From positions 976,001 through 1,040,000 of the forward strand of contig NZ_LT906478.1 of assembly GCF_900187025.1 (NCBI RefSeq): 64,000 nucleotides of DNA, in the 5' to 3' direction. Below the pieces are notes generated by a model. That model was not told the origin of the DNA. It made no database searches and was given only the letters and a program-made list of their open reading frames with translations. Below, piece by piece: positions 18,544-27,376 of the stretch. The DNA is from Listeria ivanovii subsp. ivanovii. GTDB lineage: Bacteria > Bacillota > Bacilli > Lactobacillales > Listeriaceae. The number at the start of each line of letters is the position of its first letter. The first letter of the stretch is position 1. The translations under genes and the position numbers were made by a program.

Positions 18544-19578
18544 GTGGTTATCTATTTTTTAGCGGGATTCTTTTTACTTCTCTTTATCGTTTTATCTATA
18601 ATTGATAGGCGAAGAATTAGCAATGGGATTTTTTTAACAATCGCTTTATTTTTCTTATTACTTTCGATGGTGTATGCTATTTTTTCCAAAGGGAATGAAT
18701 TACTTGTTTCGATAATGGGAACAGTACTACTTTTATTATTACTTCTTATTCCATTCTTTGTTATCGGGTTGGGGGCGATGCTCATTGTTAACGGACGATT
18801 AATGCTTAAACGAGAAGGGCGCAAATTAGCTAATATGTTACCTTTATTTATTGGTTTAGGTATTATTGCGCTTATTGTTATTTGGTTTGGCAATATTTTA
18901 CAAGCAAATAGTCCGGTGCTTGGAATTTTGATTGTATTTATTATGACAGTGGTAGGTTATTTTTCTTTTTTATTTCTATCCTTTCTGTTATCGACTTTAA
19001 TCTATCAATACAGTTTTCCGAGGTATAATCAAGATTTTCTAATTGTGCTTGGTAGTGGGTTAATAGGAGGAAATAGAGTGCCGCCACTTCTTGCAAGTCG
19101 GCTTGACCGAGCAATTTCGTTTTATCAAAAACAACTCATGAAAAAAGGAAAGCGGGCTACTTTTATTGTTTCAGGTGGACAAGGTGCGAACGAAACCATT
19201 TCAGAAGCAGAAGCGATGCGTGGTTATTTGATTAGTAAAGGGATTGACGAAACCTTTATTATTATGGAAAATAAGTCGATTAACACCCTTCAAAATATGC
19301 AATTTTCGAAAAAGAAAATGGATGCGATTATGTCTGAGTATAATAGCTTGTTTTCAACAAATAATTTTCATTTATTCCGAGCAAGTTTGTACGTTAAAAA
19401 AGCAGGTTTGAAGAGTCAAGGGATAGGTGCAAAAACAGCATTATATTATATACCCAATGCGCTTATAAGAGAGTTTATTGCGATTGTCGTTATGTATAAA
19501 AAAGTACATATTTTTTTAGTTGGATTAATTAGTATCTTTTTTGCGGTTTTATCTATTATTGGACTTAGCTTTAGGTAG
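18544..19578 (+). CDS. YdcF/SanA-type DUF218 membrane protein
   Basis: A 344-residue protein with four to five N-terminal membrane helices, then a DUF218 domain beginning at about residue 160 (FLIVLGSGLIGG, RLDRAI, IVSGGQGANETISEAEAM) and a final helix. The domain has an alpha/beta nucleotide-binding-like fold. Members are linked to envelope barrier function, but the reaction is unknown. GTG 18544 is used, with a G-rich GGGGGG tract about 9 bases upstream. Its stop codon overlaps the ribosome binding site of the next gene, so they are co-transcribed. Confidence 0.85.
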   Translation: MVIYFLAGFFLLLFIVLSIIDRRRISNGIFLTIALFFLLLSMVYAIFSKGNELLVSIMGTVLLLLLLLIPFFVIGLGAMLIVNGRLMLKREGRKLANMLPLFIGLGIIALIVIWFGNILQANSPVLGILIVFIMTVVGYFSFLFLSFLLSTLIYQYSFPRYNQDFLIVLGSGLIGGNRVPPLLASRLDRAISFYQKQLMKKGKRATFIVSGGQGANETISEAEAMRGYLISKGIDETFIIMENKSINTLQNMQFSKKKMDAIMSEYNSLFSTNNFHLFRASLYVKKAGLKSQGIGAKTALYYIPNALIREFIAIVVMYKKVHIFLVGLISIFFAVLSIIGLSFR

Positions 19579-19591
19579 GAGGTTTTTGGAA

Positions 19592-20452
19592 ATGAAGAAA
19601 ATAGGATTTGTAGGCACCGGTGTTATGGGTGTGAGCATGGCTTCTCACTTGCTTGAAGCAGGGTATGAGGTTTTTGTGTATACGCGAACTAAATCAAAAG
19701 CAGAAGGGCTTTTAGAGAAAGGTGCGCACTGGGAAGCGGAGCCAAATGACTTAGCGGCGAAAGTAGATGTGCTCATTTCAATGGTAGGCTATCCAAAAGA
19801 TGTTGAGACACTCTATTTAGGTGAAGCGGGCTTTTTAAATCATTTGAAACCGGGATCTATAGCTATTGATATGACAACTTCTTCTCCAGCATTAGCAAAA
19901 AAAATGGCTCAAGTTGGTAGTGAAAAAGGAATCGGCGTTTTGGATGCTCCAGTTTCAGGTGGGGATATTGGTGCGAAAAATGGAACACTAGCGATTATGG
20001 TTGGTGGGGATGAAGCTATTTTTCTAAAAGCAGAACCAATTTTCGCTATTCTTGGTAGTAGTGCTATTTTACAAGGAGAAGCAGGTTCCGGACAACATAC
20101 GAAAATGGTTAACCAAATTGCGATTGCATCCAATATGATTGGTGTAACAGAAGCGATTATTTATGCGGAAAAAGCCGGACTTAACCCCTCTCGTGTACTG
20201 GAATCTATTTCTGGTGGAGCGGCAGGTAGTTGGTCACTTACCAATTTGATTCCTCGCGTACTCAAAGATGATTTTTCACCAGGCTTTTTTATAAAGCATT
20301 TTATTAAAGATATGGGAATTGCTATTTCGGAAGCACAACAAATGGGACTGGAGTTACCAGGGCTTATGCTAGCTGAAAAAATGTACGAAACATTGGCTGA
20401 ACGCGGGCTAAGTGAAGAAGGAACACAAGCATTAATTAAATATTATCGTTAA
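19592..20452 (+). CDS. beta-hydroxyacid dehydrogenase (3-hydroxyisobutyrate dehydrogenase family)
   Basis: A 286-residue NAD(P)-dependent enzyme. The Rossmann motif GFVGTGVMGVSMASHL is at the N-terminus. The substrate motif DAPVSGGDIGAKNGTL is at about residue 120, and the catalytic Lys lies in GQHTKMVNQI. Family members oxidise 3-hydroxyisobutyrate, tartronate semialdehyde or related hydroxyacids; which one applies is not evident. ATG 19592 follows AGGAGG by 9 bases. The upstream in-frame extension reaches into the DUF218 gene and is not used. Confidence 0.88.
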   Translation: MKKIGFVGTGVMGVSMASHLLEAGYEVFVYTRTKSKAEGLLEKGAHWEAEPNDLAAKVDVLISMVGYPKDVETLYLGEAGFLNHLKPGSIAIDMTTSSPALAKKMAQVGSEKGIGVLDAPVSGGDIGAKNGTLAIMVGGDEAIFLKAEPIFAILGSSAILQGEAGSGQHTKMVNQIAIASNMIGVTEAIIYAEKAGLNPSRVLESISGGAAGSWSLTNLIPRVLKDDFSPGFFIKHFIKDMGIAISEAQQMGLELPGLMLAEKMYETLAERGLSEEGTQALIKYYR

Positions 20453-20454
20453 AA

Positions 20455-20480
20455 AACAGCTACTAAGATTAGTAGCTGTT
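20455..20480 (+). terminator. stem-loop after the dehydrogenase gene
   Basis: AACAGCTACTAA/TTAGTAGCTGTT is a near-perfect hairpin without a T tract. It is followed by a second hairpin that has one. Confidence 0.5.
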
Positions 20481-20486
20481 CGAAAA

Positions 20487-20516
20487 GCCAAAGTAGAAAG
20501 TTGCTTTGGTTTTTTA
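20487..20516. terminator. terminator between the dehydrogenase and the aminotransferase
   Basis: The stem CCAAAG/CTTTGG is followed by T6 on the plus strand and a shorter T tract on the minus strand. It is probably shared by the convergent genes. Confidence 0.65.
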
Positions 20517-21659
20517 TTTGCTTAAGAAAGCAGCCATTCGGTCTAGTGCTTCTGCTAGTTTATTAAAAGAAGTGGCATAAGAAAGTCGGAAAAAACGGTC
20601 GCCTTTTTCTGAAAAAGCATTGCCTGGAACTACTGCAACTTTTGCTTCTTCTGCAAGCTTGACAGCCCAGTCAAAAGAATTTTCGGTAATCTCATCTGGC
20701 AGTTTTACGAAGAAATAAAAAGCGCCATCAGGTGGAACAACCGTGAATCCCATTTTTTCTAAACGATCTTGTGTGAAGTTTGCTCTAGTTTTATATTCGG
20801 TACGCATTTGAAAAGCATCATCCTTGCCATTTGTGATGGCTTCTAAAGCTGCTTTTTGAGAAATAGAGCTCGCGCAAGTAACGGAATATTGATGGATTTT
20901 CAACATTTGTTTGGTGATTATTTCAGGTGCAAGCAGAAAACCAATTCGCCAGCCAATCATCGCGTGGGATTTGGATAGGCCGTTAATCACGATTGTTTGT
21001 TCTCGAAGCATAGGAGCGATACTAGCATGTTCTTCGTGATAGATTAATTCGCTATAGATTTCATCAGCAATAACAAAAATACCAGCTTCTCTTAAAACAT
21101 TTGCTAAATCCACCAGTTCTTCTTTTGTTAAACTAACACCAGTTGGATTGGAAGGGTAAGGAATAATAAGCGCTTTTGTTTTAGGTGTAATGTGTTTCCG
21201 TAATTGCGTAGGGGTTAATTTGAAATTAGTTTCTGTTGTGTCTATTCTTATCGGATGTGCTTTGTTTAAAGTAATAAGTGGTTCATAGCCAGGATAAATC
21301 GGATCAGGTAAAATAACTTCATCACCTGGCTCAAGAATGGTTTGCAGTGCAACCGAGATAGCTTCTGTAGCCCCCACTGTGACGATAATTTCATTTGTGT
21401 TGTATTCTAAGTTATATTTTTCTTGAAAGTAAGTAGAAGCTGCCTCTAACAGTTCTGGCATACCGGCATTAGGAGTATAGTTGGTGAAATTATCCTGAAT
21501 TGCTTGAATGGCGGCTTGTTTGACATGTTCTGGTGTTGGAAAATCAGGTTCACCAAGTGTCAAACGAATCATATCTGGAATACCAGTGACTCTTGTATTG
21601 AAAGCTCTGATACCACTTACTTGAATATCGTGTAATTCAGGTCGTATCGATTTTGTCAT
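20514..21659 (-). CDS. patA: class I aminotransferase, PatA-like (N-acetyl-LL-diaminopimelate aminotransferase)
   Basis: A 381-residue PLP enzyme of the AspC/PatA type. The PLP lysine is in INGLSKSHAMIGWR, and the conserved YPSNPTG and phosphate-binding Arg motifs are seen. PatA converts N-acetyl-2-amino-6-oxopimelate to N-acetyl-LL-DAP. The acetyltransferase dapH and deacetylase dapL of the same branch lie 3-5 kb away. That context favours PatA over a general aromatic aminotransferase, but does not prove it. ATG 21659 has AAGGTG upstream; GTG 21668 does not. Confidence 0.82.
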   Translation of the reverse strand: MTKSIRPELHDIQVSGIRAFNTRVTGIPDMIRLTLGEPDFPTPEHVKQAAIQAIQDNFTNYTPNAGMPELLEAASTYFQEKYNLEYNTNEIIVTVGATEAISVALQTILEPGDEVILPDPIYPGYEPLITLNKAHPIRIDTTETNFKLTPTQLRKHITPKTKALIIPYPSNPTGVSLTKEELVDLANVLREAGIFVIADEIYSELIYHEEHASIAPMLREQTIVINGLSKSHAMIGWRIGFLLAPEIITKQMLKIHQYSVTCASSISQKAALEAITNGKDDAFQMRTEYKTRANFTQDRLEKMGFTVVPPDGAFYFFVKLPDEITENSFDWAVKLAEEAKVAVVPGNAFSEKGDRFFRLSYATSFNKLAEALDRMAAFLSK

Positions 21660-21783
21660 TTTCGTCACCTTTCTTTCGTAGAAAATCCCGGCGAGTTTAG
21701 CTGGGAGTAAGCTTCATAATTTCATTCCATTATAGCCTAAAAAGTAAAAAAAGCAAAATGTCTGAAAATATTACTAAAAAACC

Positions 21784-21810
21784 TTGCACTTTCATTTAGA
21801 ATGCTATAAG
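21784..21810 (+). promoter_or_regulatory. promoter of the Fur-box gene
   Basis: TTGCAC and an extended -10 TGC-TATAAG are spaced by 15 bases, upstream of the Fur-like box. Confidence 0.5.
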
Positions 21811-21823
21811 ATAGTTTTAATAA

Positions 21824-21838
21824 TGATAATCGTTTTCA
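21824..21838. promoter_or_regulatory. Fur-type operator
   Basis: TGATAAT-C-GTTTTCA matches the 7-1-7 Fur consensus at 12 of the 14 arm positions. It lies between the promoter and the start of the small gene. Confidence 0.65.
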
Positions 21839-21878
21839 GTTAGAGATGATTGGTTGAAATTGGAAGGGGCCAGTGGAT

Positions 21879-22100
21879 ATGATGAAACCAGGTAAATATG
21901 AAGCTCTCTTTTTCCCAACAAAAGATGGCTTGTTAAAAATACATGCATACGGCTTTAATCCTTGTGGCTCTTGGGGCGAGGTATTTGCGACAATTGGTGA
22001 CCAAACGATTTGTGTAAAAGGATTTAATCGTCATAAAACCATTGTTCGCGCGACAAAGATGATTATTAGTACAACAGCCAACCGCAAAAATGAATTTTAA
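21879..22100 (+). CDS. small protein of unknown function, probably iron-regulated
   Basis: A 73-residue basic protein starting MMKPGKYEALFFPT. It has two Cys (NPCGSWG and TICVKG) and no membrane segment or signal peptide. I recognise no family. ATG 21879 (or 21882) suits the spacing from GGAAGGGG; GTG 21873 is too close. A Fur-like box immediately upstream suggests expression under iron limitation. A strong terminator follows directly, so the unit stands alone. Confidence 0.75.
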   Translation: MMKPGKYEALFFPTKDGLLKIHAYGFNPCGSWGEVFATIGDQTICVKGFNRHKTIVRATKMIISTTANRKNEF

Positions 22101-22102
22101 TT

Positions 22103-22147
22103 AAAAAAGACTATAAAAAAGTTTTGACTTTTTTATAGTCTTTTTTT
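22103..22147 (+). terminator. terminator of the Fur-box gene
   Basis: A 20-bp near-perfect A/T-rich stem built around GACTATAAAAAAGT/ACTTTTTTATAGTC ends in T7. Confidence 0.85.
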
Positions 22148-22403
22148 AGGATTAAAAGTGCATAAAACAGAACAAAAAGTGACTTTCTAGTTACATTAAA
22201 ATAATTTCTTTTTCTGAATATTTCCAGAACCCTTGCGTTATACGTGCGGTTTGCGATAAAATTTGGTAGTATAGTGAAAGAAATAAGATGTGGCGAAAAA
22301 ACCAGATTTGAGGAAATATGTAAAAAAGCATTGCCACGCCAGTAAAACAGCAAGGTATGCCAATTTTTGCACGTCAGTTGGTAGATTTGAGAGGAGAGTT
22401 AAT
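22148..22403 (+). other. ykuJ upstream region
   Basis: A gene-free stretch of about 256 bases. Promoter-like pieces (TTGCGT at 22233, TATAGT at 22270) are poorly spaced. An open in-frame extension of ykuJ reaches back to 22290 but lacks a ribosome binding site. No known riboswitch is recognised. Confidence 0.4.
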
Positions 22404-22637
22404 ATGTCTCAGTTATTGGGAATTATTCAACGTTTACATGCAATGCAAGAAGATGAGTCTGCTGAAACACAAGCAAGACGGTTTGAAAAAAACGGTACAC
22501 CAGTGTGCGAAGTGAAGTTTTTTCAAGCTTCTAACTCATTTGAAGTAGAAATTTATGGCGACAATAGCAAATATCAATTTGATGATATTGATATGACAGC
22601 TATCGAAATTTTTGAAACGCTACAAGAAAACGAATAA
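22404..22637 (+). CDS. ykuJ: YkuJ family protein (DUF1797)
   Basis: A 77-residue acidic protein starting MSQLLGIIQRLHAMQ, matching the length and N-terminus of the YkuJ family. Its function is unknown; a B. subtilis family member is known structurally as a small alpha/beta protein. GAGGAG stands 7-8 bases before ATG 22404. In B. subtilis ykuJ also lies just before ykuL and ccpC, as here. A terminator follows. Confidence 0.88.
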   Translation: MSQLLGIIQRLHAMQEDESAETQARRFEKNGTPVCEVKFFQASNSFEVEIYGDNSKYQFDDIDMTAIEIFETLQENE

Positions 22638-22674
22638 CATTGTAAGAAACGACTTATCTTTGTTTTTTACGTCG

Positions 22675-22704
22675 AAGCTGTGAATCATTTTCACAGCTTT
22701 TTTT
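22675..22704 (+). terminator. terminator of ykuJ
   Basis: The 10-bp stem AAGCTGTGAA/TTCACAGCTT is followed by T7. Confidence 0.9.
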
Positions 22705-22847
22705 ATGTAAAAAATTAACTTTTAAACACTAAATGAAAGAAATCTCCCCAGATAGTATGATAGAATAGGAGATGGAAAAGTTTCGATTTATTTTTTTAGT
22801 TGAAAGAAACTTCGAACATGAAAATACGAGGAAGAGGAAGATTCTAA

Positions 22848-23300
22848 ATGATCTCTAATAGATTTGGACAGTTTATTGATAACGAATTAGCTGATTCGAT
22901 GATTTCTGCTGAAAAAGTAGCCCACGTACAGCTTGGTAATAATTTAGAACATGCATTGCTTGTTTTAACGAAATGTGGTTATTCGGTTATTCCAGTACTA
23001 GACTTTGAGTTTAAACTTCACGGATTAATAAGTGCCGCAATGATAACAGATGCAATACTAGGGCTCGAGCGCATTGAATTTGAGCGTTTGGAAGAGCTGA
23101 AAGTAGAAGATGTTATGCAAACTGATTTTCCAGTGATTAAAGATTTCCTAAATAACGAAAGAATTGTTCACTTACTTGTTGATCATCCTTTTGTTTGTGT
23201 TATCGATAATGAGTTCCATTTTGAAGGGATTGTGACAAGACGGGTTGTCTTGAAGCAAGTCAATCGTTATATTCATTTACAGGTGGAGGAAAATAGATGA
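22848..23300 (+). CDS. cbpB: CBS-domain c-di-AMP receptor (CbpB/DarB, YkuL family)
   Basis: A 150-residue protein made of a CBS-domain pair and nothing else, matching B. subtilis YkuL (DarB) and Listeria CbpB. Published work on these proteins shows c-di-AMP binding. The apo form stimulates the (p)ppGpp synthetase Rel, and in B. subtilis also pyruvate carboxylase. The first CBS motif is around SVIPVLDFEFKLHGLIS and the second around VCVIDNEFHFEGIVTRR. It overlaps ccpC by 4 bases (ATGA), so the two are co-translated. AGGAAGAGGA precedes ATG 22848. Confidence 0.9.
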   Translation: MISNRFGQFIDNELADSMISAEKVAHVQLGNNLEHALLVLTKCGYSVIPVLDFEFKLHGLISAAMITDAILGLERIEFERLEELKVEDVMQTDFPVIKDFLNNERIVHLLVDHPFVCVIDNEFHFEGIVTRRVVLKQVNRYIHLQVEENR

Positions 23301-24175
23301 TTGTAACGGAATATGAATTACTTGTCTGTTTAGCGGAAGAACTCAATATGCGTAAAAGTGCAGAAAAACTTTTTTTAAGTCAACCAGCTTTATCGCAGCG
23401 TTTGCAAACAATTGAAAGTAGATGGAATACAAAGATTTTCATTCGTACACAAAAAGGTCTACTACTTACACCAGAAGGAGAAGCGATTGTCCGTCATGCT
23501 TCAAGTGTTATTGAGCGAGAACATACCATTCAAGAAAAACTAGAAGCAATGGAAGGTGTCGTGCGTGGGACCTTGCGAATTGCTTGTGCTAGTGTTGTGG
23601 CTCAAATGTGGCTTCCTCGTGTCTTAAAAACATTCACTAGCGCATATCCAAATGTCCAAATTTCGCTTGTAACAGGTTGGAGCAGCGAAGTGACGCAGCA
23701 ACTTGCAGCTGGAAATGTGCATATTGGCATCGTTCGCGGAAATTCTACTTGGAAAAGTGTCCAAAAGCCACTTTTTAATGATAAATTAATTTTAGTAGAT
23801 ACAGAAATCACGAAAATTGAAGAGGTTTTCCAGACGAACAGACCTTTTGTACAGTTTCGAAGTGATTCTAACTACTATCAGGTAATTCAAGACTACTGGC
23901 AACGAAATTTCGGAAAAATGCCACGTCAGGCGATGTTAATGGATCAAATGGAAACATCGCGTCAAATGGCTCTTAATGGGATTGGCTTTGCTATTTTACC
24001 AGAAGTAACAATGTTAGGTTATCCCGACAAAATCAATAAAATACCACTTACAGAAAAAGACGGTTCCATTCTTAGCCGAGAAACTAATTTATTGACGTAT
24101 GAACAATCGCTTGGCTTACCACAAGTAAATGCATTTTTAGAAATAATAGATAAATTCCTTGAACAAGTGAAATAG
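23297..24175 (+). CDS. ccpC: LysR family regulator CcpC
   Basis: A 292-residue LysR-type regulator with an N-terminal winged helix (SAEKLFLSQPALSQRLQTIE) and a periplasmic-binding-like effector domain. Its position after ykuL and before dapH is the position of ccpC in Bacillus and Listeria. There it represses aconitase and citrate synthase genes and responds to citrate. It overlaps cbpB by 4 bases. No citB-type target is in this window. The symbol rests on synteny plus family. Confidence 0.85.
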   Translation: MIVTEYELLVCLAEELNMRKSAEKLFLSQPALSQRLQTIESRWNTKIFIRTQKGLLLTPEGEAIVRHASSVIEREHTIQEKLEAMEGVVRGTLRIACASVVAQMWLPRVLKTFTSAYPNVQISLVTGWSSEVTQQLAAGNVHIGIVRGNSTWKSVQKPLFNDKLILVDTEITKIEEVFQTNRPFVQFRSDSNYYQVIQDYWQRNFGKMPRQAMLMDQMETSRQMALNGIGFAILPEVTMLGYPDKINKIPLTEKDGSILSRETNLLTYEQSLGLPQVNAFLEIIDKFLEQVK

Positions 24176-24222
24176 CTATGGCAAAATAGAAATCAGAACG
24201 AATTGGAAGGAGACAATTATTC

Positions 24223-24933
24223 ATGAAACAAATGGATGCACACCAAATTATTTCTTTTATTCAAAATAGCAAGAAAGCAACACCAGTCAAAGTATACCTT
24301 AAAGGTGACTTAGAAAAAATTACTTTTCCAGTGGATGTAAAAACATTTATTACTGGAAATGCGGGAACGATTTTTGGAGAATGGGCGATTGTTGAACCAT
24401 TACTTGAAGCAAATAAAGCGAATATTGAAGATTACGTAATTGAAAATGATCGTCGTAATTCTGCTATTCCACTTTTAGATATGAAAAATATCAATGCTAG
24501 AATTGAACCGGGTGCTGTCATTCGCGATCAAGTAACGATTGGCGACAATGCAGTTATTATGATGGGAGCAAGCATTAATATCGGTGCTGTTATTGGTGAC
24601 GGTACAATGATTGATATGAATGTAGTTCTTGGAGGCCGCGCAACAGTTGGGAAAAATTGCCATATTGGTGCTGGATCAGTACTTGCTGGTGTAGTAGAAC
24701 CACCATCCGCACAACCTGTCATTGTAGAAGATAATGTTGTTATTGGTGCGAATGTGGTTGTTTTAGAAGGCGTGCGTATTGGAGAAGGTGCTGTTGTTGC
24801 CGCTGGAGCAATTGTTACAAAAGATGTAGCTCCTGGTACCGTTGTTGCTGGAATCCCAGCTCGCGAACTAAAAAAACTAGATGCAAAAACAGCGTCTAAA
24901 ACAGAAATCATGCAAGAACTTCGTCAACTTTAA
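24223..24933 (+). CDS. dapH: 2,3,4,5-tetrahydropyridine-2,6-dicarboxylate N-acetyltransferase
   Basis: A 236-residue enzyme of the left-handed beta-helix type, with repeated hexapeptides such as IGDNAV, IGAVIG and IGEGAV. DapH acetylates tetrahydrodipicolinate in the acetyl branch of lysine/meso-DAP synthesis. The N-terminal domain of about 85 residues ([19 protein letters not shown]) is specific to the DapH type. AAGGAGA precedes ATG 24223. The next gene is the matching deacetylase. Confidence 0.95.
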   Translation: MKQMDAHQIISFIQNSKKATPVKVYLKGDLEKITFPVDVKTFITGNAGTIFGEWAIVEPLLEANKANIEDYVIENDRRNSAIPLLDMKNINARIEPGAVIRDQVTIGDNAVIMMGASINIGAVIGDGTMIDMNVVLGGRATVGKNCHIGAGSVLAGVVEPPSAQPVIVEDNVVIGANVVVLEGVRIGEGAVVAAGAIVTKDVAPGTVVAGIPARELKKLDAKTASKTEIMQELRQL

Positions 24934-24938
24934 AAAAT

Positions 24939-24977
24939 GAAGGAAACTGTTTCGTCTTTTGGCGGAACAGTCCTTTT
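24939..24977 (+). terminator. hairpin between dapH and dapL
   Basis: AAGG-aa-ACTGTT-t-CG pairs with CG-g-AACAGT-CCTT and is followed by T6. It looks like a weak terminator inside the dap operon, so dapL would receive less transcript than dapH. Confidence 0.6.
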
Positions 24978-24995
24978 TTAAAAGGAGAGAGAAAC

Positions 24996-26114
24996 GTGGA
25001 CTTAAATCAATTTATTTCGATTCGCCGCGAGTTGCATCAAATTCCAGAAACAGGTTACAAAGAATGGAAAACACAAGCTTACTTACTTGATTATATAAAT
25101 AAATTACCAAGCAGGTATTTGGAAGTGAAGAAATGGCGCACTGGTCTGTTAGTTCGAGTAAGCGGAACGAGTCCAACGAAAACAATTGGTTACCGTACGG
25201 ATATTGATGCTTTGCCAATTACGGAAGAAACTGGTTTAGCTTTTGAGTCAAAGCATGCAGGAAATATGCATGCTTGTGGACATGATTTACATATGAGTAT
25301 TGCACTTGGCGTATTAACTCATTTTGCTAGTAAGCCAGCAAAAGATAATTTATTATTTGTGTTTCAACCAGCAGAAGAAGGACCTGGAGGAGCTAAGCCA
25401 ATTATGGAAAGTGCTGAGTTTGCTGAATGGCGTCCAGATTCGATTTACGGGTTGCATATTGCACCGGAATACAAAGTTGGCCAAATCGCCATTAAACCAG
25501 GGCTATTATTCGCCAATACATCTGAACTATTCATTTCTTTTAAAGGAAAAGGTGGTCACGCAGCATATCCGCATTTAGCTAATGATATGGTAGTGGCAGC
25601 AAGTGCTTTTGTAGGTCAAATGCAAACGATTATTAGCCGAAATATCGACCCAATGGATAGTGCTGTCATTACCATTGGTAGGATTCATGGCGGTGAAATT
25701 CAAAATGTTATCGCAGAAACAGCTTTTTTAGATGGAACAATCCGAACACTTTCACCTGAAACAATGGAAATCGTTTGGACTCGATTAAAACAATTAGCGA
25801 AAGGCTGGGAAGAAGCTTATCAATGCGAAGTGACTTTTCATGCAGGTTCTGATTACTATCAAGTGGATAACGATCCAGCAGAAACAGCAGCGTTTATTGA
25901 CTTTTTAAAAGAAAGCTATCCAAAGAGTTATGTACCGGCAAAGTCAGCGATGACAGGAGAAGATTTCGGTTACTTTTTATCAGGAATTAAAGGCTTTATG
26001 TTTTGGCTTGGTGTTGACTCAGAGTACAGCCTACATCATGCAAAATTAAATCCAAAAGAAGAGGCCATTCCATTTGCGATTGAAGTATTAATCCACTTTT
26101 TAGAAAGTAAGTAA
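24996..26114 (+). CDS. dapL: N-acetyldiaminopimelate deacetylase
   Basis: An M20D metallopeptidase of 372 residues. The metal motif [11 protein letters not shown], the catalytic EE in QPAEEGPGG and the C-terminal TGEDFGYF are all present. It removes acetyl from N-acetyl-LL-DAP. Its place right after dapH makes this role more likely than hippurate or aminoacyl hydrolysis. GTG 24996 follows AAGGAGA by about 8 bases. Confidence 0.92.
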
Positions 26115-26160
26115 AAAAGACGTAAATTCGCTCACTTATTGAACGAATTTACGTCTTTTT
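26114..26160. terminator. bidirectional terminator between dapL and mscS
   Basis: The perfect 17-bp stem AAAAAGACGTAAATTCG/CGAATTTACGTCTTTTT ends in T tracts on both strands. Confidence 0.92.
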
Positions 26161-27040
26161 AATTGTTGTTTGGTCCAAACGTGCTTACAAAGCTTAGAGG
26201 TAATTTGATTTTGTTCTCTGTCAATGCTTCACGGATATCTTTTAACAAGTCACGTTGAACGGAGTATTGTTCGCCGTTTACCGCTTTACCAACTACTCGA
26301 ATAACCATATTAGTTGCATCGATGTTTTGTACACCAAGAACAACGGGAGCTTCGACAATATTTTTGTTTTCTTTAGCTACTTTTGTACAAACTTCATTGA
26401 TAATCGCCATTGCTTTTTCCGGATCTTCTGTTGGACTAATTTGAATGTCCACCATTACGCGCATATTACCACGTGAATGGTTACTAACAACCATAATTTG
26501 CCTGTTAGGAATAAAATGAAGTGTCCCGTCAAAGTCGCGTATCTGCGTTGTTCTAAGTCCGAGTGCTTCTACTGTTCCATTGACTAAGCCAATTGTAATC
26601 GTATCTCCAACATCAAGTTGGCGTTCGAGCAAAATAAAAAATCCAGTCACGACATCACTAACAAGCCCTTGCGCCCCGAAAGCAATCGCTAAACTCGCAA
26701 CCCCAGCACTGGCGATAATTGCCGTGACATCCATAAAGTTCTGTAATAATAAAATCGCAAAAGTGAAAAATAACACGTAACCATAAAAATTAGTAATTAA
26801 ACTTTCTAAAGTATCCGCACGCCCAGCTGAAACGGCTTGTTGTTGACGGTACTTACGAAAGAAACTATGAATTATTTTATTACCCACCACACGAAAGACA
26901 AAATAAAGAACAATTAAGATAGCAATTTTTATTCCAACCGAAATAATATGATTCCAGAATTTGTCCCAATCAATTGAATGAAACCACTGCTTTAGTAAAT
27001 TCATCTTCTGGTCCACATCCTTTGAAAGTTCTCCATCCAT
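26159..27040 (-). CDS. MscS family mechanosensitive channel (YkuT-like)
   Basis: A 293-residue MscS-type channel. Membrane helices cover about residues 30-150, and the pore helix is rich in Gly and Ala (ASAGVASLAIAFGAQGLVSDVVTG). The beta domain follows with GTVEALGLRTTQIRDFDG. It releases solutes on hypo-osmotic shock. In B. subtilis ykuT also lies beside dapH-dapL. ATG 27040 is preferred because GGAAGGGG stands about 8 bases upstream; GTG 27049 abuts it. Confidence 0.92.
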   Translation of the reverse strand: MDGELSKDVDQKMNLLKQWFHSIDWDKFWNHIISVGIKIAILIVLYFVFRVVGNKIIHSFFRKYRQQQAVSAGRADTLESLITNFYGYVLFFTFAILLLQNFMDVTAIIASAGVASLAIAFGAQGLVSDVVTGFFILLERQLDVGDTITIGLVNGTVEALGLRTTQIRDFDGTLHFIPNRQIMVVSNHSRGNMRVMVDIQISPTEDPEKAMAIINEVCTKVAKENKNIVEAPVVLGVQNIDATNMVIRVVGKAVNGEQYSVQRDLLKDIREALTENKIKLPLSFVSTFGPNNN

Positions 27041-27376
27041 TTCATTCACCCCTTCCTAATGAAATGTCCTTTTCTATTCTAACAAATATTCCGTAAAAAT
27101 GCTTATATCAAAAATAATTTTTTTTACAAAAAAGGGTCATTTTACTTATAATTTCCTACTTTTTTTCAAAAAAATTTAAAAAACTGTTAGCGACTGTTGT
27201 AGTAAGATGGAGGCGCTTTCGCAAACGCATGAAATAGGCTAAATCAGACTCTATGATGTGAAACTAAGTCAAAACTTGTGTACAATGGATTATGTTATTG
27301 CTTTTTTTAAAAGTGATTTGGGCCGTGTTTTTTGCCTAGTAAATAATTCATTCTAAAACAGAAAGGGGATTTTATT
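27041..27376 (+). promoter_or_regulatory. mscS-gbuA intergenic region
   Basis: About 336 gene-free bases between divergent osmotic-response genes. A possible promoter is TACAAT near 27283 with a poor -35. The published gbu operon is controlled by sigma-A and sigma-B, but I could not place a convincing GTTT/GGGTAT pair. It contains A/T tracts and GGCGCTTTCGC at about 27212, with no clear function. Confidence 0.4.

Noticed and set aside
22290-22403. N-terminal extension of ykuJ by 38 codons
   Set aside because: The frame is open but GTG 22290 has no ribosome binding site, and the family begins at MSQLLG, after GAGGAG.
24528-24911. Open reading frame of 127 codons on the minus strand opposite dapH
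   Set aside because: It mirrors the repetitive hexapeptide coding of dapH, is rich in Thr, Pro and Ile, and has no ribosome binding site.
27200-27300. Sigma-B promoter or catabolite (cre) site upstream of gbuA
   Set aside because: GGCGCTTTCGC resembles cre and published gbu control includes sigma-B, but neither consensus fits with acceptable spacing.
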